64,000 nucleotides of DNA from Mytilus galloprovincialis (taxonomy: Eukaryota; Mollusca; Bivalvia; Mytilida; Mytilidae): the NCBI RefSeq assembly GCF_965363235.1, contig NC_134843.1, forward strand, positions 3,224,001-3,288,000, written 5' to 3'. Shown piece after piece: positions 50,401-54,757 of the stretch. The translations under genes were made by a program, and so were the position numbers. How positions within the stretch are numbered: the first letter of the stretch is position 1; every line of letters starts with the position of its first letter. The notes under the pieces were generated by a model. That model searched no databases. It was not told the origin of the DNA and was given only the letters and a program-made list of their open reading frames with translations.

Positions 50401-51564
50401 AAATAGTTATCAAAAGTTTTATTTTCTTGGGCCAAAACAAGGCCTTAATGCCCCTACTCCTTTGTTATTAATCTGAGTTTTTATGGTAATAAGTGTTGTG
50501 TATAAGTTTCATAACATTTGGTTCAGACAAATTTGTTGGAGAGCTGAATTCAGCAATATTTCCATTTGTAAAGGAGCATTACTCCTAAACAGTAAAACTG
50601 ACGACACCTAAATTCAAACTTGATTTGTATTTTGTAATAATTAGAATTGTGTATCATTTCCTTAACATTTGGTTGAGGTTAACTTAAGTTTGAGAACAGA
50701 AACTAAATTTCATCAATTTTTCTATTTGAAATGGGGCATAACTCTGGAACGGCTGTAGTGACACAACCAAAATTCAAACTTAATCTGTTTTTTGGTAATA
50801 AGCATTGTGTATAAGTTTCACAACTGTTAGTGTGTTAGTTGAGTCAAACTAAAGTAAAAGATGGAATCCAAAAGATTCAGCAATTTTTTTATTTTTGAAA
50901 GGGCATAACTCTAGAATTGTTAAAGTGATGCCACCAAAATTCAAACCGGATTCATGTTTTGTGGTAATAAGCATAGTATATAACTTTCAAAACATTTTGT
51001 TAGGGTAAACTAAAGTGAGAGAATAGAAACAAAGTTTGGGACATACAGACAAACATAAACAAGACTAGGGTAAAACTAAAGTGAGAGAATAGAAACAAAG
51101 TTTGGGACATACAGACAGACATAAACAAGACTAGGGTAAAACTAAAGTGAGAGAATAGAAACAAAGTTTGGGACATACAGACAGACATCAACAAGACTAG
51201 GGTAAAACTAAATGCCCACTCAGTTACAGCATAAAAATTCTACAAACTTGTTTAAAACAATCCTTTTTTGAAGTATAGAGAAGACTATTTCCAATAATTT
51301 AAGTGAGTCTGCCATGTTATCAGTATTAATCTTTAAAAAACAATTAACTGACACCCTAAAGATAGTGTTGCAAGTATCTTTTGTATACAATTTCATATTT
51401 ACCTGACTATTAAGCTCAATTAAATTTTCCATATTGATTGACATGTATTTAAGTGTCAGCTGACAGTCTGCATGTATAAGTGTCTGTATATACATAGCTG
51501 GATCTTGGTTTCCCTCCGTGAGAGCCAATAAGTAGGCTTTTTGGACAGCCTGCATGTCAGCCAT
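11395..51564 (-). CDS. RNF31: E3 ubiquitin-protein ligase RNF31 (HOIP), complete, 23 coding exons
   Basis: HOIP is the catalytic core of LUBAC. It joins ubiquitins head to tail through Met1 to drive NF-kB signalling in the cytosol. Twenty-three exons with matching phases give 1792 residues: PUB domain 1-200, B-box-like zinc finger 385-425 (C385, C388, C397, C400, C406, C409, H414), Pro/Gln/Ser-rich linker, coiled coil 681-749, NZF finger 977-1004 (W979, C981, C984, C995, C998), UBA region about 1173-1364, RING1 1426-1473, IBR 1525-1569, RING2 1599-1637 and LDD 1638-1792. The motif [11 protein letters not shown] supplies the catalytic Cys1613 and His1615, equal to human C885 and H887. Human HOIP is 1072 residues; the excess is in the linker. 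Human HOIP has two NZF fingers and only one is evident here. Start ATG 51564 opens [11 protein letters not shown]. Introns 1, 14 and 18 carry large repeats. Identity is secure; exact ends of the low-complexity exons are less so. Confidence 0.95.
11988..12156 (-). CDS. RNF31: RNF31 coding exon 22 (LDD, residues 1724-1780)
   Basis: Acceptor TTTAAG, donor CAG|GTATGT, phase 2 to 0. It encodes [20 protein letters not shown] followed by a helical charged segment. Confidence 0.93.
12593..12655 (+). repeat. Short dispersed repeat (ttccattctcaatttt)
   Basis: The phrase ccattctcaattttaat preceded by a t/c-rich part recurs at 31259-31332 and 41478-41552. It lies in RNF31 intron 21. The three copies share 40-70 bp. 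Confidence 0.4.
12762..13207 (+). repeat. Repeat family D, copy 1
   Basis: It opens with the hairpin GTGTCC-aaa-GTACAC and the motif ATGCCCCAC (12787-12795). The body has two tandem units with the phrase aagtttcaagttgattgga. It ends with a gacggacgaacgaacggacg run and GTGGGGCAT (13194-13202) then AAAAA. The 5' and 3' nonamers are exact reverse complements. It lies in RNF31 intron 21, ending six bases from exon 21's donor. Confidence 0.85.
13213..13358 (-). CDS. RNF31: RNF31 coding exon 21 (LDD, residues 1676-1723)
   Basis: Acceptor TTTATAG, donor CAA|GTAAGT, phase 0 to 2. [20 protein letters not shown] matches the HOIP LDD loop that positions the acceptor ubiquitin. Confidence 0.93.
13753..13866 (-). 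CDS. RNF31: RNF31 coding exon 20 (end of RING2 / LDD, residues 1638-1675)
   Basis: Acceptor TTTTGTAG, donor AAG|GTTAGT, phase 0. It encodes [18 protein letters not shown], a signature of the HOIP linear-chain determining domain. Confidence 0.95.
14370..14592 (-). repeat. Dispersed repeat R, minus orientation, partial
   Basis: Phrases gcacctgtcctgattgattc, ttagattgttggtttt and tagcttgcagttt match the R copy at 9440-9590. It is in RNF31 intron 19. The part with the gacaactctcc phrase is missing here. Confidence 0.55.
14771..15764 (+). repeat. Repeat family G with 171-bp tandem units
   Basis: The 5' hairpin GCGAGC-tact-GCTCAC is followed by ATACCCCCGC (14797-14806). About 4.5 tandem units of 171 bp follow (phrase tcggtaaacaggaagttgt), then a gacggacggacggacgg run and GCGGGGGTAT (15749-15758), the exact reverse complement of the 5' decamer. 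Because 171 is a multiple of three, the minus strand has an open frame of 266 codons through all units; I treat it as incidental. Confidence 0.8.
16040..16100 (-). repeat. Dispersed repeat R, short end fragment
   Basis: Reversed phrase gatttgtctctttggcac, the R end motif. It lies in RNF31 intron 19. Confidence 0.4.
16568..16686 (-). CDS. RNF31: RNF31 coding exon 19 (RING2, catalytic Cys1613; residues 1598-1637)
   Basis: Acceptor TCTCCAG, donor GGA|GTAAGT, phase 1 to 0. It contains [15 protein letters not shown] then the catalytic Cys, MHFKCPQC and FCSGC. The catalytic Cys takes ubiquitin from the E2 before transfer to the acceptor Met1. Confidence 0.97.
16790..18112. repeat. 60-bp minisatellite, 22 units
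   Basis: Units of exactly 60 bases (phrase gttacaccttcaagtgcc, then ccttggttgtaaacag) run head to tail with no indels; variation is mainly at two or three positions. The 196-codon ORF at 17056-17646 is a translation of the repeat (unit 20 residues). It lies in RNF31 intron 18 between the IBR and RING2 exons, about 100 bases from the exon 19 acceptor. Confidence 0.97.
18497..18611 (-). CDS. RNF31: RNF31 coding exon 18 (end of IBR, IBR-RING2 linker, residues 1560-1597)
   Basis: Acceptor TTATTAG, donor TTG|GTAAGT, phase 0 to 1. [13 protein letters not shown] carries the last IBR His and Cys; the helix [10 protein letters not shown] leads to RING2. Confidence 0.92.
18640..19258 (+). repeat. Repeat family A, copy 2, 5'-truncated
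   Basis: It contains three units with gtacaatttcagagagat and aaaatgcttgtttttggcccc. It ends with acaacgacacagaaaacatc and a decayed 3' hairpin finishing gttgtataaaaa. The 5' hairpin and 5' motif are absent. It lies in RNF31 intron 17. Confidence 0.65.
19295..19745 (-). pseudogene. Penelope-like reverse transcriptase fragment, lineage 2
   Basis: On the minus strand the phrases [20 protein letters not shown]-like and then [20 protein letters not shown] and [12 protein letters not shown] follow in order with frameshifts. YLDD is the reverse-transcriptase active site. It differs clearly from the lineage at 5600-9020. It abuts the end of family A copy 2. Confidence 0.65.
19993..20088 (-). CDS. 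RNF31: RNF31 coding exon 17 (IBR, residues 1528-1559)
   Basis: Acceptor CATTGTAG, donor ATG|GTGAGA, phase 0. It gives IBR ligands CGNGF, VCPTC and CFNC. Confidence 0.95.
20168..20490 (+). repeat. Repeat family D, copy 2, with triplicated 3' end
   Basis: 5' part gaatgtgtcccaagc, motif ATGCCCCAT, one body unit, a long gac/gaac-rich run, then three tandem copies of the end motif aaatggggcata, the last followed by AAAAAAA. It lies in RNF31 intron 16. Confidence 0.8.
20718..20816 (-). CDS. RNF31: RNF31 coding exon 16 (RING1-IBR linker, residues 1495-1527)
   Basis: Acceptor CTTTCCAG, donor CAT|GTAAGT, phase 0. It encodes [19 protein letters not shown], highly typical of RBR ligases just before the IBR. 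Confidence 0.95.
21160..21335 (+). repeat. Dispersed repeat R, 3' part
   Basis: Phrases tccttggctcacacc, accattcaaacagg and aaactaacggtctaatcta match other R copies. It lies in RNF31 intron 15. Confidence 0.6.
21511..21681 (-). CDS. RNF31: RNF31 coding exon 15 (RING1, residues 1438-1494)
   Basis: Acceptor ATATTACAG, donor CTT|GTAAGT, phase 0. It supplies the remaining RING1 ligands [10 protein letters not shown] and NCPMC around the E2-binding helix. Confidence 0.95.
22575..22805. repeat. 35-bp tandem repeat inside family A
   Basis: Seven units with cttgctattgcgcaatactg and tgcaattgaaaattt. Each unit holds an imperfect palindrome TTGCGCAATACTGTGCAA. Shorter arrays of the same unit occur at 34370-34395 and 43440-43530 in other family A copies. 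Confidence 0.75.
23124..23559 (+). repeat. Repeat family D, copy 3, nested in family A
   Basis: Start caagaatgtgtccaaagtac, 5' motif ATGCCCCAC, two body units, ggacggacgaacgg run, 3' end GTGGGGCATAAAAA. Removing it restores the family A phrase aatcaaaaatctaagtaca, which fixes its borders to within a few A bases. Confidence 0.9.
25160..26053 (+). CDS. Tyrosine recombinase (Ngaro/DIRS-like or Crypton-like), 297 codons
   Basis: This is an intact ORF for a phage-integrase-fold tyrosine recombinase, which cuts and rejoins DNA through a 3'-phosphotyrosine. Residues 24-50 resemble the SAM-like core-binding domain ([19 protein letters not shown]). The catalytic domain holds Arg127 (GFLRCGEF), Lys165 (KKSKTDPF), His242 and Arg245 ([11 protein letters not shown]), Trp268 (LGRWSSD) and nucleophile Tyr276 (YTKYI). 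The ending is complete. No reverse transcriptase or gag is found beside it, unlike full Ngaro or DIRS elements. The only in-frame start upstream is GTG at 25160, and residues 7-22 are encoded by a 48-bp segment duplicated from RNF31; the true start may be lost or lie on another exon. It lies in RNF31 intron 14, opposite strand. Base use is AT-rich like its surroundings. Confidence 0.85.
   Translation: MSHLNSINCKSNVIFNLLLSLGAYCESNKHLRYSTIKSYLCGIRFYYLLKGGVNPLENFVGKPLPKLKSVLVGLKKKHAIMPKRIRLPITFDILYKMCFLLRNCIFDSYTDVLIEAACVTAFFGFLRCGEFSVNDTKKFDHESNLCLSDVQISNDCIFVHLKKSKTDPFRYGITIPLFKNNTDICPVVVLQKYYRLRMSIFSNSESFFITNKGDPLSRNFFISHVKCTLDKLGLSSEKYNGHSFRSGAATTAHKARLEDHLIQTLGRWSSDCYTKYIHTSPDVLKQAQIQMTSTLNN
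25178..25225. repeat. Direct repeat A1 (48 bp) copying the RNF31 exon 14 splice junction
   Basis: Identical over 48 bases to 28095-28142 (A2). A2 holds the last 14 bases of RNF31 exon 14 with its donor and 34 bases of intron. A1 lies within the 5' part of the recombinase ORF. Confidence 0.9.
26138..26571. repeat. Direct repeat B1 (434 bp)
   Basis: Identical to 27666-28099 apart from about two substitutions (for example tttgtatatgg against tttgcatatgg) with no indel. It begins 85 bases after the recombinase stop codon. There is no ORF. Confidence 0.95.
26992..27536. repeat. Array of 14 dyad sites CCATAC-N4-GTATGG
   Basis: Fourteen copies of ccatactgacgtatgg or close variants, starting near 26993, 27053, 27113, 27150, 27187, 27224, 27258, 27295, 27332, 27369, 27406, 27443, 27480 and 27518. 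The first three are spaced by 60 bases and the later ones by about 37. Each has 6-bp inverted arms round a 4-base spacer. The later units also share the linker tttaagcacctctttttgaca. Confidence 0.95.
27666..28099. repeat. Direct repeat B2 (434 bp)
   Basis: Second copy of B1. It overlaps A2 by five bases (ATAAA), so B2 and A2 form one continuous block that ends in RNF31 exon 14. Confidence 0.95.
28095..28142. repeat. Direct repeat A2 (48 bp), original copy at RNF31 exon 14 donor
   Basis: Contains the exon 14 donor on the minus strand. It is taken as the original because it encodes conserved HOIP residues. Confidence 0.9.
28129..28347 (-). CDS. RNF31: RNF31 coding exon 14 (start of RING1, residues 1365-1437)
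   Basis: Acceptor ATTTGTAG, donor AAAA|GTAAGT, phase 0. It ends with the first RING1 cysteines in [13 protein letters not shown]. The last 14 bases of this exon and 34 bases of the intron are duplicated at 25178-25225. Confidence 0.92.
28555..28650 (-). repeat. Dispersed repeat R, end fragment
   Basis: Reversed end phrases tataatggtttactt and agagttgtctcattggcac. It lies in RNF31 intron 13. Confidence 0.5.
28850..28979. repeat. 63-bp tandem duplication
   Basis: Two adjacent copies sharing tttctatagacttgtatgaa and gacgtttgcaataccatt. It lies in RNF31 intron 13, just before the exon 13 donor region. Confidence 0.85.
29036..29350 (-). CDS. RNF31: RNF31 coding exon 13 (UBA region, residues 1260-1364)
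   Basis: Acceptor GATTGTAG, donor GAG|GTTTGT, phase 0. The stretch [20 protein letters not shown] is a UBA-like helix pattern. Confidence 0.9.
29759..30019 (-). CDS. RNF31: RNF31 coding exon 12 (UBA region, residues 1173-1259)
   Basis: Acceptor TTTGACAG, donor CTG|GTAAGG, phase 0. It encodes [19 protein letters not shown] and [19 protein letters not shown], a helical segment that in human HOIP forms the start of the UBA module contacting HOIL-1L and SHARPIN UBL domains. Confidence 0.9.
31259..31332 (+). repeat. Short dispersed repeat (ttccattctcaatttt)
   Basis: Phrases aggttgttgtctctttga and ttccattctcaattttat are shared with 41478-41552. It lies about 65 bases past the exon 11 donor, in RNF31 intron 11. 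Confidence 0.55.
31397..31765 (-). CDS. RNF31: RNF31 coding exon 11 (residues 1050-1172)
   Basis: Acceptor TGTTTAG, donor AAG|GTAAAA, phase 0 to 0. It begins with a basic helix ([20 protein letters not shown]) and continues with Pro/Val-rich sequence and a helical end [17 protein letters not shown]. Confidence 0.85.
32680..33999 (-). CDS. RNF31: RNF31 coding exon 10 (linker, coiled coil, NZF; residues 610-1049)
   Basis: A single 1320-base exon. It starts with a Gln-rich tract, then a coiled coil at residues 681-749, a long Pro/Gln/Ser region, and the NZF finger [20 protein letters not shown], a RanBP2-type ubiquitin-binding zinc finger. The 5' splice site is a GC donor, CAG|GCAAGT, at 32679. 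Confidence 0.9.
34191..34680 (+). repeat. Repeat family A, copy 4, 3'-truncated
   Basis: Start aaccaggtgctccgcagggc, motif TTTATACGACCCCA, then family phrases up to about 34680. The internal large units and the 3' hairpin are absent. It lies in RNF31 intron 9. Confidence 0.75.
34733..35660 (+). repeat. Repeat family H with four units of about 185 bp
   Basis: Near the start is the hairpin GCCATG...CATGGC. The units share phrases such as ttttaagcaataatcataaa and accaaaaagtatacagat. The end has gccggacagacggacggaca and a terminal hairpin cgtcccgttaaaattttgacggg, followed by a second similar end at 35590-35660. It lies in RNF31 intron 9 next to exon 9. Confidence 0.65.
35672..35813 (-). CDS. RNF31: RNF31 coding exon 9 (linker, residues 562-609)
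   Basis: Acceptor GTGTAG, donor AGT|GTAAGT, phase 2 to 0. It encodes a Ser/Gly/Pro/Met-rich stretch with [13 protein letters not shown] family H repeat ends close to its donor. Confidence 0.8.
36565..37105 (-). CDS. RNF31: RNF31 coding exon 8 (B-box-like zinc finger and linker, residues 382-561)
   Basis: Acceptor TTCTTCAG, donor AGG|GTAAAC, phase 1 to 2. The finger reads [25 protein letters not shown] and is followed by a basic RRQNHRRQ patch, like the HOIP finger before the NZFs. Further on come four repeats of about 11 residues around ANYNPP. Confidence 0.9.
37453..37519 (-). CDS. RNF31: RNF31 coding exon 7 (linker, residues 360-381)
   Basis: A 67-base exon, acceptor TTGACAG, donor AGCA|GTAAGT, phase 0 to 1. 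It encodes a short acidic Asn/Ser-rich segment. It is the least certain exon by content but is needed to link phases of exons 6 and 8. Confidence 0.75.
37604..37839 (+). repeat. Repeat family E, outer copy, left part
   Basis: Start gaggctctcaacagcctgtg (hairpin), motif GTCACTCACCTTGG, then the family body up to attgttaa. It continues at 39657 after an inner copy of the same family. It lies in RNF31 intron 6. Confidence 0.7.
37840..39656 (+). repeat. Repeat family E, inner copy, three units of about 480 bp
   Basis: Hairpin GGCTCT-aa-AGAGCC, then motif GCTCACCTTGG. Three near-identical units follow at about 38065, 38575 and 39075 (phrase gggcaataactccttaaggg). The end is an acgacgacggacgcaggacg run and the terminal hairpin GCTCACTTGGCC-cttct-GGCCAGGTGAGC then TAAAAA. 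ORFs inside (for example 38763-38993 and 39265-39495) are copies of one unit and not genes. Confidence 0.85.
39657..40215 (+). repeat. Repeat family E, outer copy, right part
   Basis: Resumes at aaaattgactataaagggc, the same place in the unit where the left part stops. It ends with a gacgacggacgaagacaacg run and an altered 3' end (gctaggcttgcaaggc). Confidence 0.7.
40453..40663 (-). CDS. RNF31: RNF31 coding exon 6 (linker, residues 289-359)
   Basis: Acceptor TTTTCAG, donor CAG|GTATGT, phase 2 to 0. It contains [12 protein letters not shown] followed by a Ser/Thr-rich tract. Confidence 0.85.
41190..41413 (-). CDS. RNF31: RNF31 coding exon 5 (linker, residues 215-288)
   Basis: Acceptor CTTTTAG, donor TTGC|GTAAGT, phase 0 to 2. 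It is Ser/Pro/Gln-rich and low in predicted structure. Assignment rests on the open frame, splice signals and phase match. Confidence 0.8.
41478..41552 (+). repeat. Short dispersed repeat (ttccattctcaatttt)
   Basis: Same repeat as at 31259-31332, with caggttgttgtctctttgac and ttccattctcaattt. It lies in RNF31 intron 4. Confidence 0.55.
42261..42381 (-). CDS. RNF31: RNF31 coding exon 4 (residues 174-214)
   Basis: Acceptor CTTTAG, donor CAG|GTTTGT, phase 2 to 0. It encodes the C-terminal PUB helix [10 protein letters not shown] and the start of a Ser/Pro-rich linker. The exon start with its acceptor is partly duplicated at 42444-42470 and 44633-44660. Confidence 0.85.
42365..42520. repeat. Tandem duplication of the RNF31 exon 4 acceptor region
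   Basis: About 75 bases including the first 15 bases of exon 4, its acceptor and upstream intron (cttcaactctattctaaaga, aataatacaatataacatt) occur at 42370-42427 and 42444-42512. A third copy lies at 44633-44705 beyond a family A insertion. Confidence 0.85.
42521..44632 (+). repeat. Repeat family A, copy 5, full length
   Basis: Start aaccaggtgctctgcagggc, motif TTTATACGACCGCA, a direct duplication of about 130 bp (43118-43250 and 43272-43400), then 120-bp and 155-bp units. The end is an uninterrupted gacgacgacgacgacgacg run and TTTGCGGTCGTATAAAAA. The 5' 14-mer and the 3' end are exact reverse complements. It is inserted in RNF31 intron 3. Confidence 0.9.
44780..44905. repeat. Tandem repeat of about 45 bp, three units
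   Basis: Phrase aatgcccctacctgcatatt repeated at about 44790, 44830 and 44870. It lies in RNF31 intron 3. Confidence 0.7.
44905..45085 (+). repeat. Repeat family J fragment
   Basis: Phrases agagaactgtaacagtgaca, ggtaataagcattgtgtata and agagaacagaaacc match units at 50560-51000. It lies in RNF31 intron 3. Confidence 0.5.
45361..45566 (-). CDS. RNF31: RNF31 coding exon 3 (PUB domain, residues 106-173)
   Basis: Acceptor TTTTTTAG, donor TTT|GTAAGT, phase 0 to 2. It starts [19 protein letters not shown], the conserved hydrophobic end of the PUB fold. Confidence 0.9.
46020..46155 (+). repeat. Short repeat fragment ending in aatgcccctttgc
   Basis: Phrases aatgcccctacacaagc and gggacagacggcagg with a final ttaatgcccctttgctg resemble the edges of family J and D elements. 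It lies in RNF31 intron 2. Family membership is unclear. Confidence 0.35.
46417..46569 (-). CDS. RNF31: RNF31 coding exon 2 (PUB domain, residues 55-105)
   Basis: Acceptor CCCGTCAG, donor CAG|GTAAGG, phase 0 to 0. It encodes [20 protein letters not shown], typical PUB helix and the loop before the last PUB strands. Confidence 0.9.
47230..49258 (-). pseudogene. 5'-truncated LINE reverse transcriptase (jockey/CR1-like), inactive
   Basis: On the minus strand, 49258-48836 encodes the region before the palm ([26 protein letters not shown]). After a frameshift near 48840-48850 the frame at 48770-47445 gives the reverse-transcriptase palm [32 protein letters not shown] and YGFAEDH, then the thumb and a C-terminal [14 protein letters not shown]. 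The catalytic motif normally has two Asp; the first is Glu here. There is no endonuclease domain, since the copy is cut at 49258 where a family A repeat begins. It lies in RNF31 intron 1. LINEs of this type copy themselves by target-primed reverse transcription. Confidence 0.85.
49261..50248 (+). repeat. Repeat family A, copy 6, short
   Basis: Start aaccagatgctccgcagggc, motif TTTATGCGACCGCA, body without the 120-bp units, a short acgacaacaacatg run and end TTTGCGGTCGTATAAAAA. It directly abuts the truncated LINE. Confidence 0.8.
50430..51215 (+). repeat. Repeat family J with tandem units of about 120 bp and a 66-bp tail array
   Basis: Four diverged units share ggtaataagcattgtgtata, gggcataactct and ccaccaaaattcaaac. 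The end, 51005-51215, has three near-identical 66-bp units (gagagaatagaaacaaagtt, gggacatacagacagac). The edge at 50430-50465 is an inverted match to 46896-46935. It lies in RNF31 intron 1. Confidence 0.7.
51403..51564 (-). CDS. RNF31: RNF31 coding exon 1 (PUB domain, residues 1-54)
   Basis: From ATG 51564 to donor CAG|GTAAAT at 51402, phase 0. It encodes the first helices of the PUB domain ([17 protein letters not shown]). An acceptor TTTCAG just upstream, at 51615, makes this an internal exon with a 50-base 5' UTR part. Confidence 0.9.
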
Positions 51565-51614
51565 TGTTTGGGTTCTTATTTATGATGCGTCACATACAAT
51601 ATTGTATTGTGTAT
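51565..51614 (-). other. RNF31: RNF31 5' UTR part of the first coding exon
   Basis: Fifty bases between the acceptor ATATTTCAG and the ATG. At least one further upstream non-coding exon is required; candidates with good donors end near 52114 (CATG|GTAAGT) and at 55653 (CAG|GTAACG). Confidence 0.5.
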
Positions 51615-51619
51615 CTGAA

Positions 51620-52879
51620 ATATACATAAAAATCAAATATGCATTCTTAAAATAATAAGCCTTTTTTCTCTAAGAAAGTATATATAACTCTGATCAACAT
51701 GAAGCTTTACATGTACAAAGACTGTGCCCCTAGCTCAGTACTCATTTTCTAGCTGGAATACTGTATGTAAAATCATTGTAAGCAGTGCAAGCCTCCTCAA
51801 CACACACACACCACCAGTTTGGAATCATATTTTGCAGAACGGGTGGAATTTTCATTTTAATAGATACATGTAATAGCCTATTTGCCAATTCCCATAATTG
51901 ACCCTGTAATCAGAGATCCCTTTTTTTGTTGTCTCCCTTATGAGGGACATAAATCTTATCGACAATAGAGAGCTAGGGGAAAGAACAAATTTACCTGTGC
52001 GTAATGTGAGTAACCTTTCAGTTTTTCAAATCTGTTAATTACATTAATTTGTTGTTTAGCTAAATACTACAGGTTATTTTTCATGAAAAATGAGTTAAAC
52101 TTATAACTTACCATGCTTTGCATTGGCAAAGACAAATTTTGTCTGGTATGGAACCAGTCTATGATTGACAAAGGGAAGTAATTTGTTTATAAAGTGTGTA
52201 ATAACAGAATCAAATTAGTAATTGGCAAATGAACTATTCCTGGATAAAAACCAGGAATGATTCCAAGTTTTTTCAAATGGGTCCGTTGACCATCAGAAGA
52301 TTGGGAATTTTCATCCCAATTTGGAATTTCTATGCTTAAATCAATCTATGACAAAAAAACATTATTTTCCTGTAAACACAAAATTTACAGGCTGGTTAAA
52401 AATGTTTTCTTGTCTTGAAACATCATTGAACATGTTAATTAAATTGAAAAATCAGCATAATCTAATTAAATTTTGAGAGTACTACATACAAGTGATGGAC
52501 TGTGAAACTCAGATCAGGAGATTGTGAAATTATGGTCAGGAGATTAGGACTCAGATCAGGAGGTTTTATATCAACATAATTTTTGTCGTAAATGTAACCG
52601 TATGATGTAGAAATTGTTTTGTAAAGTGTTTTTTTTCTTCAAATTTCCATCAGAATGTTATAAGTTTATATAATTATAGTACCTTTGTTGCCTTTCTATT
52701 TAAATGATATCATATTATCAAAAAAAATATTGTGAAGAATCTGTTTCTTGTTTTGTTTTTGATAATTGATTGTTCACTGCTTGCAAATAAATCATAGTGA
52801 CCTTTTCTTTGTGTATATATTTGTAATCATGTCTCTATCTCCTTATAATTATCATTGGTATATGTATAGACAAATAAGA
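51620..52879. other. RNF31 5' flank, no gene seen
   Basis: AT-rich, no repeat with clear borders. A good minus-strand donor (GCATG|GTAAGT) at about 52114 could end a 5' UTR exon. Nothing else is supported. Confidence 0.3.
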
Positions 52880-53195
52880 AAGAAATATGCTATAGATATA
52901 GGAAGATGTGGTGTGAGTGCCAATGAGACAACTCTCCATCCAAATAACAATTTAAAAAAGTAAACCATTATAGATCAATGTACGGCCTTCAACACAGAGC
53001 CTTGGCTCACACCGAACAACAAGCTATAAAGGGCCTCAAAATTACTAGTGTAAAACCATTCAAACGGGAAAACCAACGGTCTAATCTATATAAAATTACA
53101 TAAACAAATGACAACTACTGTACAATAGATTCCTGACTTAGGACAGGTGCAAACATTTGCAGCGGGATTAAATGTTTTAATGGATCCAAACCTTC
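52880..53195 (+). repeat. Dispersed repeat R, longest copy
   Basis: Phrases gaagatgtggtgtgagtgcc, aatgagacaactctccatcc, gagccttggctcacacc, accattcaaacgggaaaacc, ggtctaatctatat and attcctgacttaggac follow in order. This is the most complete R copy in the window. It lies upstream of RNF31. Confidence 0.75.
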
Positions 53196-53199
53196 TCCC

Positions 53200-54216
53200 T
53201 TTTTCTGAAACAATAGCATAACATCACAATATAGAAAAACACACAATAAAATATCAATTGGTATACATATATATTTATATCATGATAATTATTAATTAAT
53301 ATAATAACAAACAATAACAACAGTATTGTGTGGATTTTAAGCATTATGAAAGTCCTATGTTTCTAAAATACTAGATAATAATAGTATTATTATTCAGTCT
53401 AGATTGTAAACACTAGCTGTATCTCTCAAGGAAAAACTGTTCAGGTCAGACTTACTTTATAAATTTTAATTTAATCCTTGAAAAGAAGTCTAGATTCCTA
53501 AAATAATTCATAAATTTATATATTTTTTTTATGTCTTAATACATTTAAATTCATTTTATTACCTTCCTTATATGCTTATTTGATTACAATATTATTCATT
53601 TATTTACAATTTACATTTTTGAAAGTAAAATATCTTAAAACAGGATAAATCAAAAGGAAGTAACAATTATTTTTCAATACACAAAGTTTTATTACACAAT
53701 GGCAGATAGCCAGAGGTAAACATTGTTGATTACCAGTATGTTTGACACCCAAGCTGTCAAGTGAAGCCATATTATTATACATCTTCTTTGATTTACAGGT
53801 AAATTTAACACAGGTGTCAATTACGCCTGTTTACAACAGTAAGAAATTATCAAAAATGGCTGTTGAAAATTTTCATTCATGAAATATTTCATACACAGGA
53901 TTTTTGTCTCCTTTACGGGAGGACAGGAGGAGACCCCTGAAAACAGGATTTATGTACTCCGGTCGGGAGGTTTACATGTATGGTGCTATAATTTCTCAGA
54001 CCATTTAGTTTAAATAAGATTCTAACATGATGTTCTTCAAACGCTTTGAGTACACACCTGTGGTAAAATTTGCTTGGGCTGTTCGGATCGTACTCCCACG
54101 TCTTATGATTTTTTTATGAATGAGGTACCTGACGTTATAGAACGATAACAGAAGAATATAAGCATTTTACGGGAAAATACACGCTTGTAAAAAAACTTAA
54201 TGAATGCTAGAATGTG
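53200..54216. other. Unannotated AT-rich stretch
   Basis: No convincing ORF, no splice-linked exon and no known repeat was recognised. Confidence 0.4.
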
Positions 54217-54757
54217 GTATAGGCATAGATGCCAACCCCTTTTGACACAATCAGTAACAAACTATCAAATTTTCCGTATTATTGAAAAGTTTTCAGTAAT
54301 CATTCATAAACTTGCATTTACCAATAAAAATTACCGACGAGTGGTTGCAAAATGATTTGCACTAAAATTTGTCGTTCAACATGTTGTCTGTAGTATGCAT
54401 TCCATTTATTAATTGTTCAGATGTTCTCAACTCGTACATTTTCGTTTTGTCAAGGAGAAGTATAGAAAGGGGGAAAGCTACTTCATAAAATGCAAGTTTG
54501 CCTCTTTGGAAGTCAGTTAGTTCCCTACAATCATGACAATAGGTTGATAACTCCCGAGAAACCGGAAGCATTACATTGGTGTTTTCTAAATACCGGACCA
54601 GAACGGAAAAGTAATGATAAAAATCCGCGTTTTACAAAATTGAACAGTGATGATTGGGAATCCGTAACTATTCGACTTTGACCGTAATAGCGTAGTTTTT
54701 ATCGCAAAATCGGAAAAACTACGGAAAAATCGTAATGGTTGGCATCTATGTATAGGC
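54217..54757. mobile_element. 525-bp MITE (hAT-like) with 8-bp target site duplication
   Basis: The element is 54225-54749. It starts ATAGATGCCAACC and ends with the exact reverse complement GGTTGGCATCTAT. It is flanked by GTATAGGC at 54217-54224 and 54750-54757. An 8-bp duplication is the hallmark of hAT transposases. The short ORFs inside are not transposase. It is non-autonomous. Confidence 0.85.
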
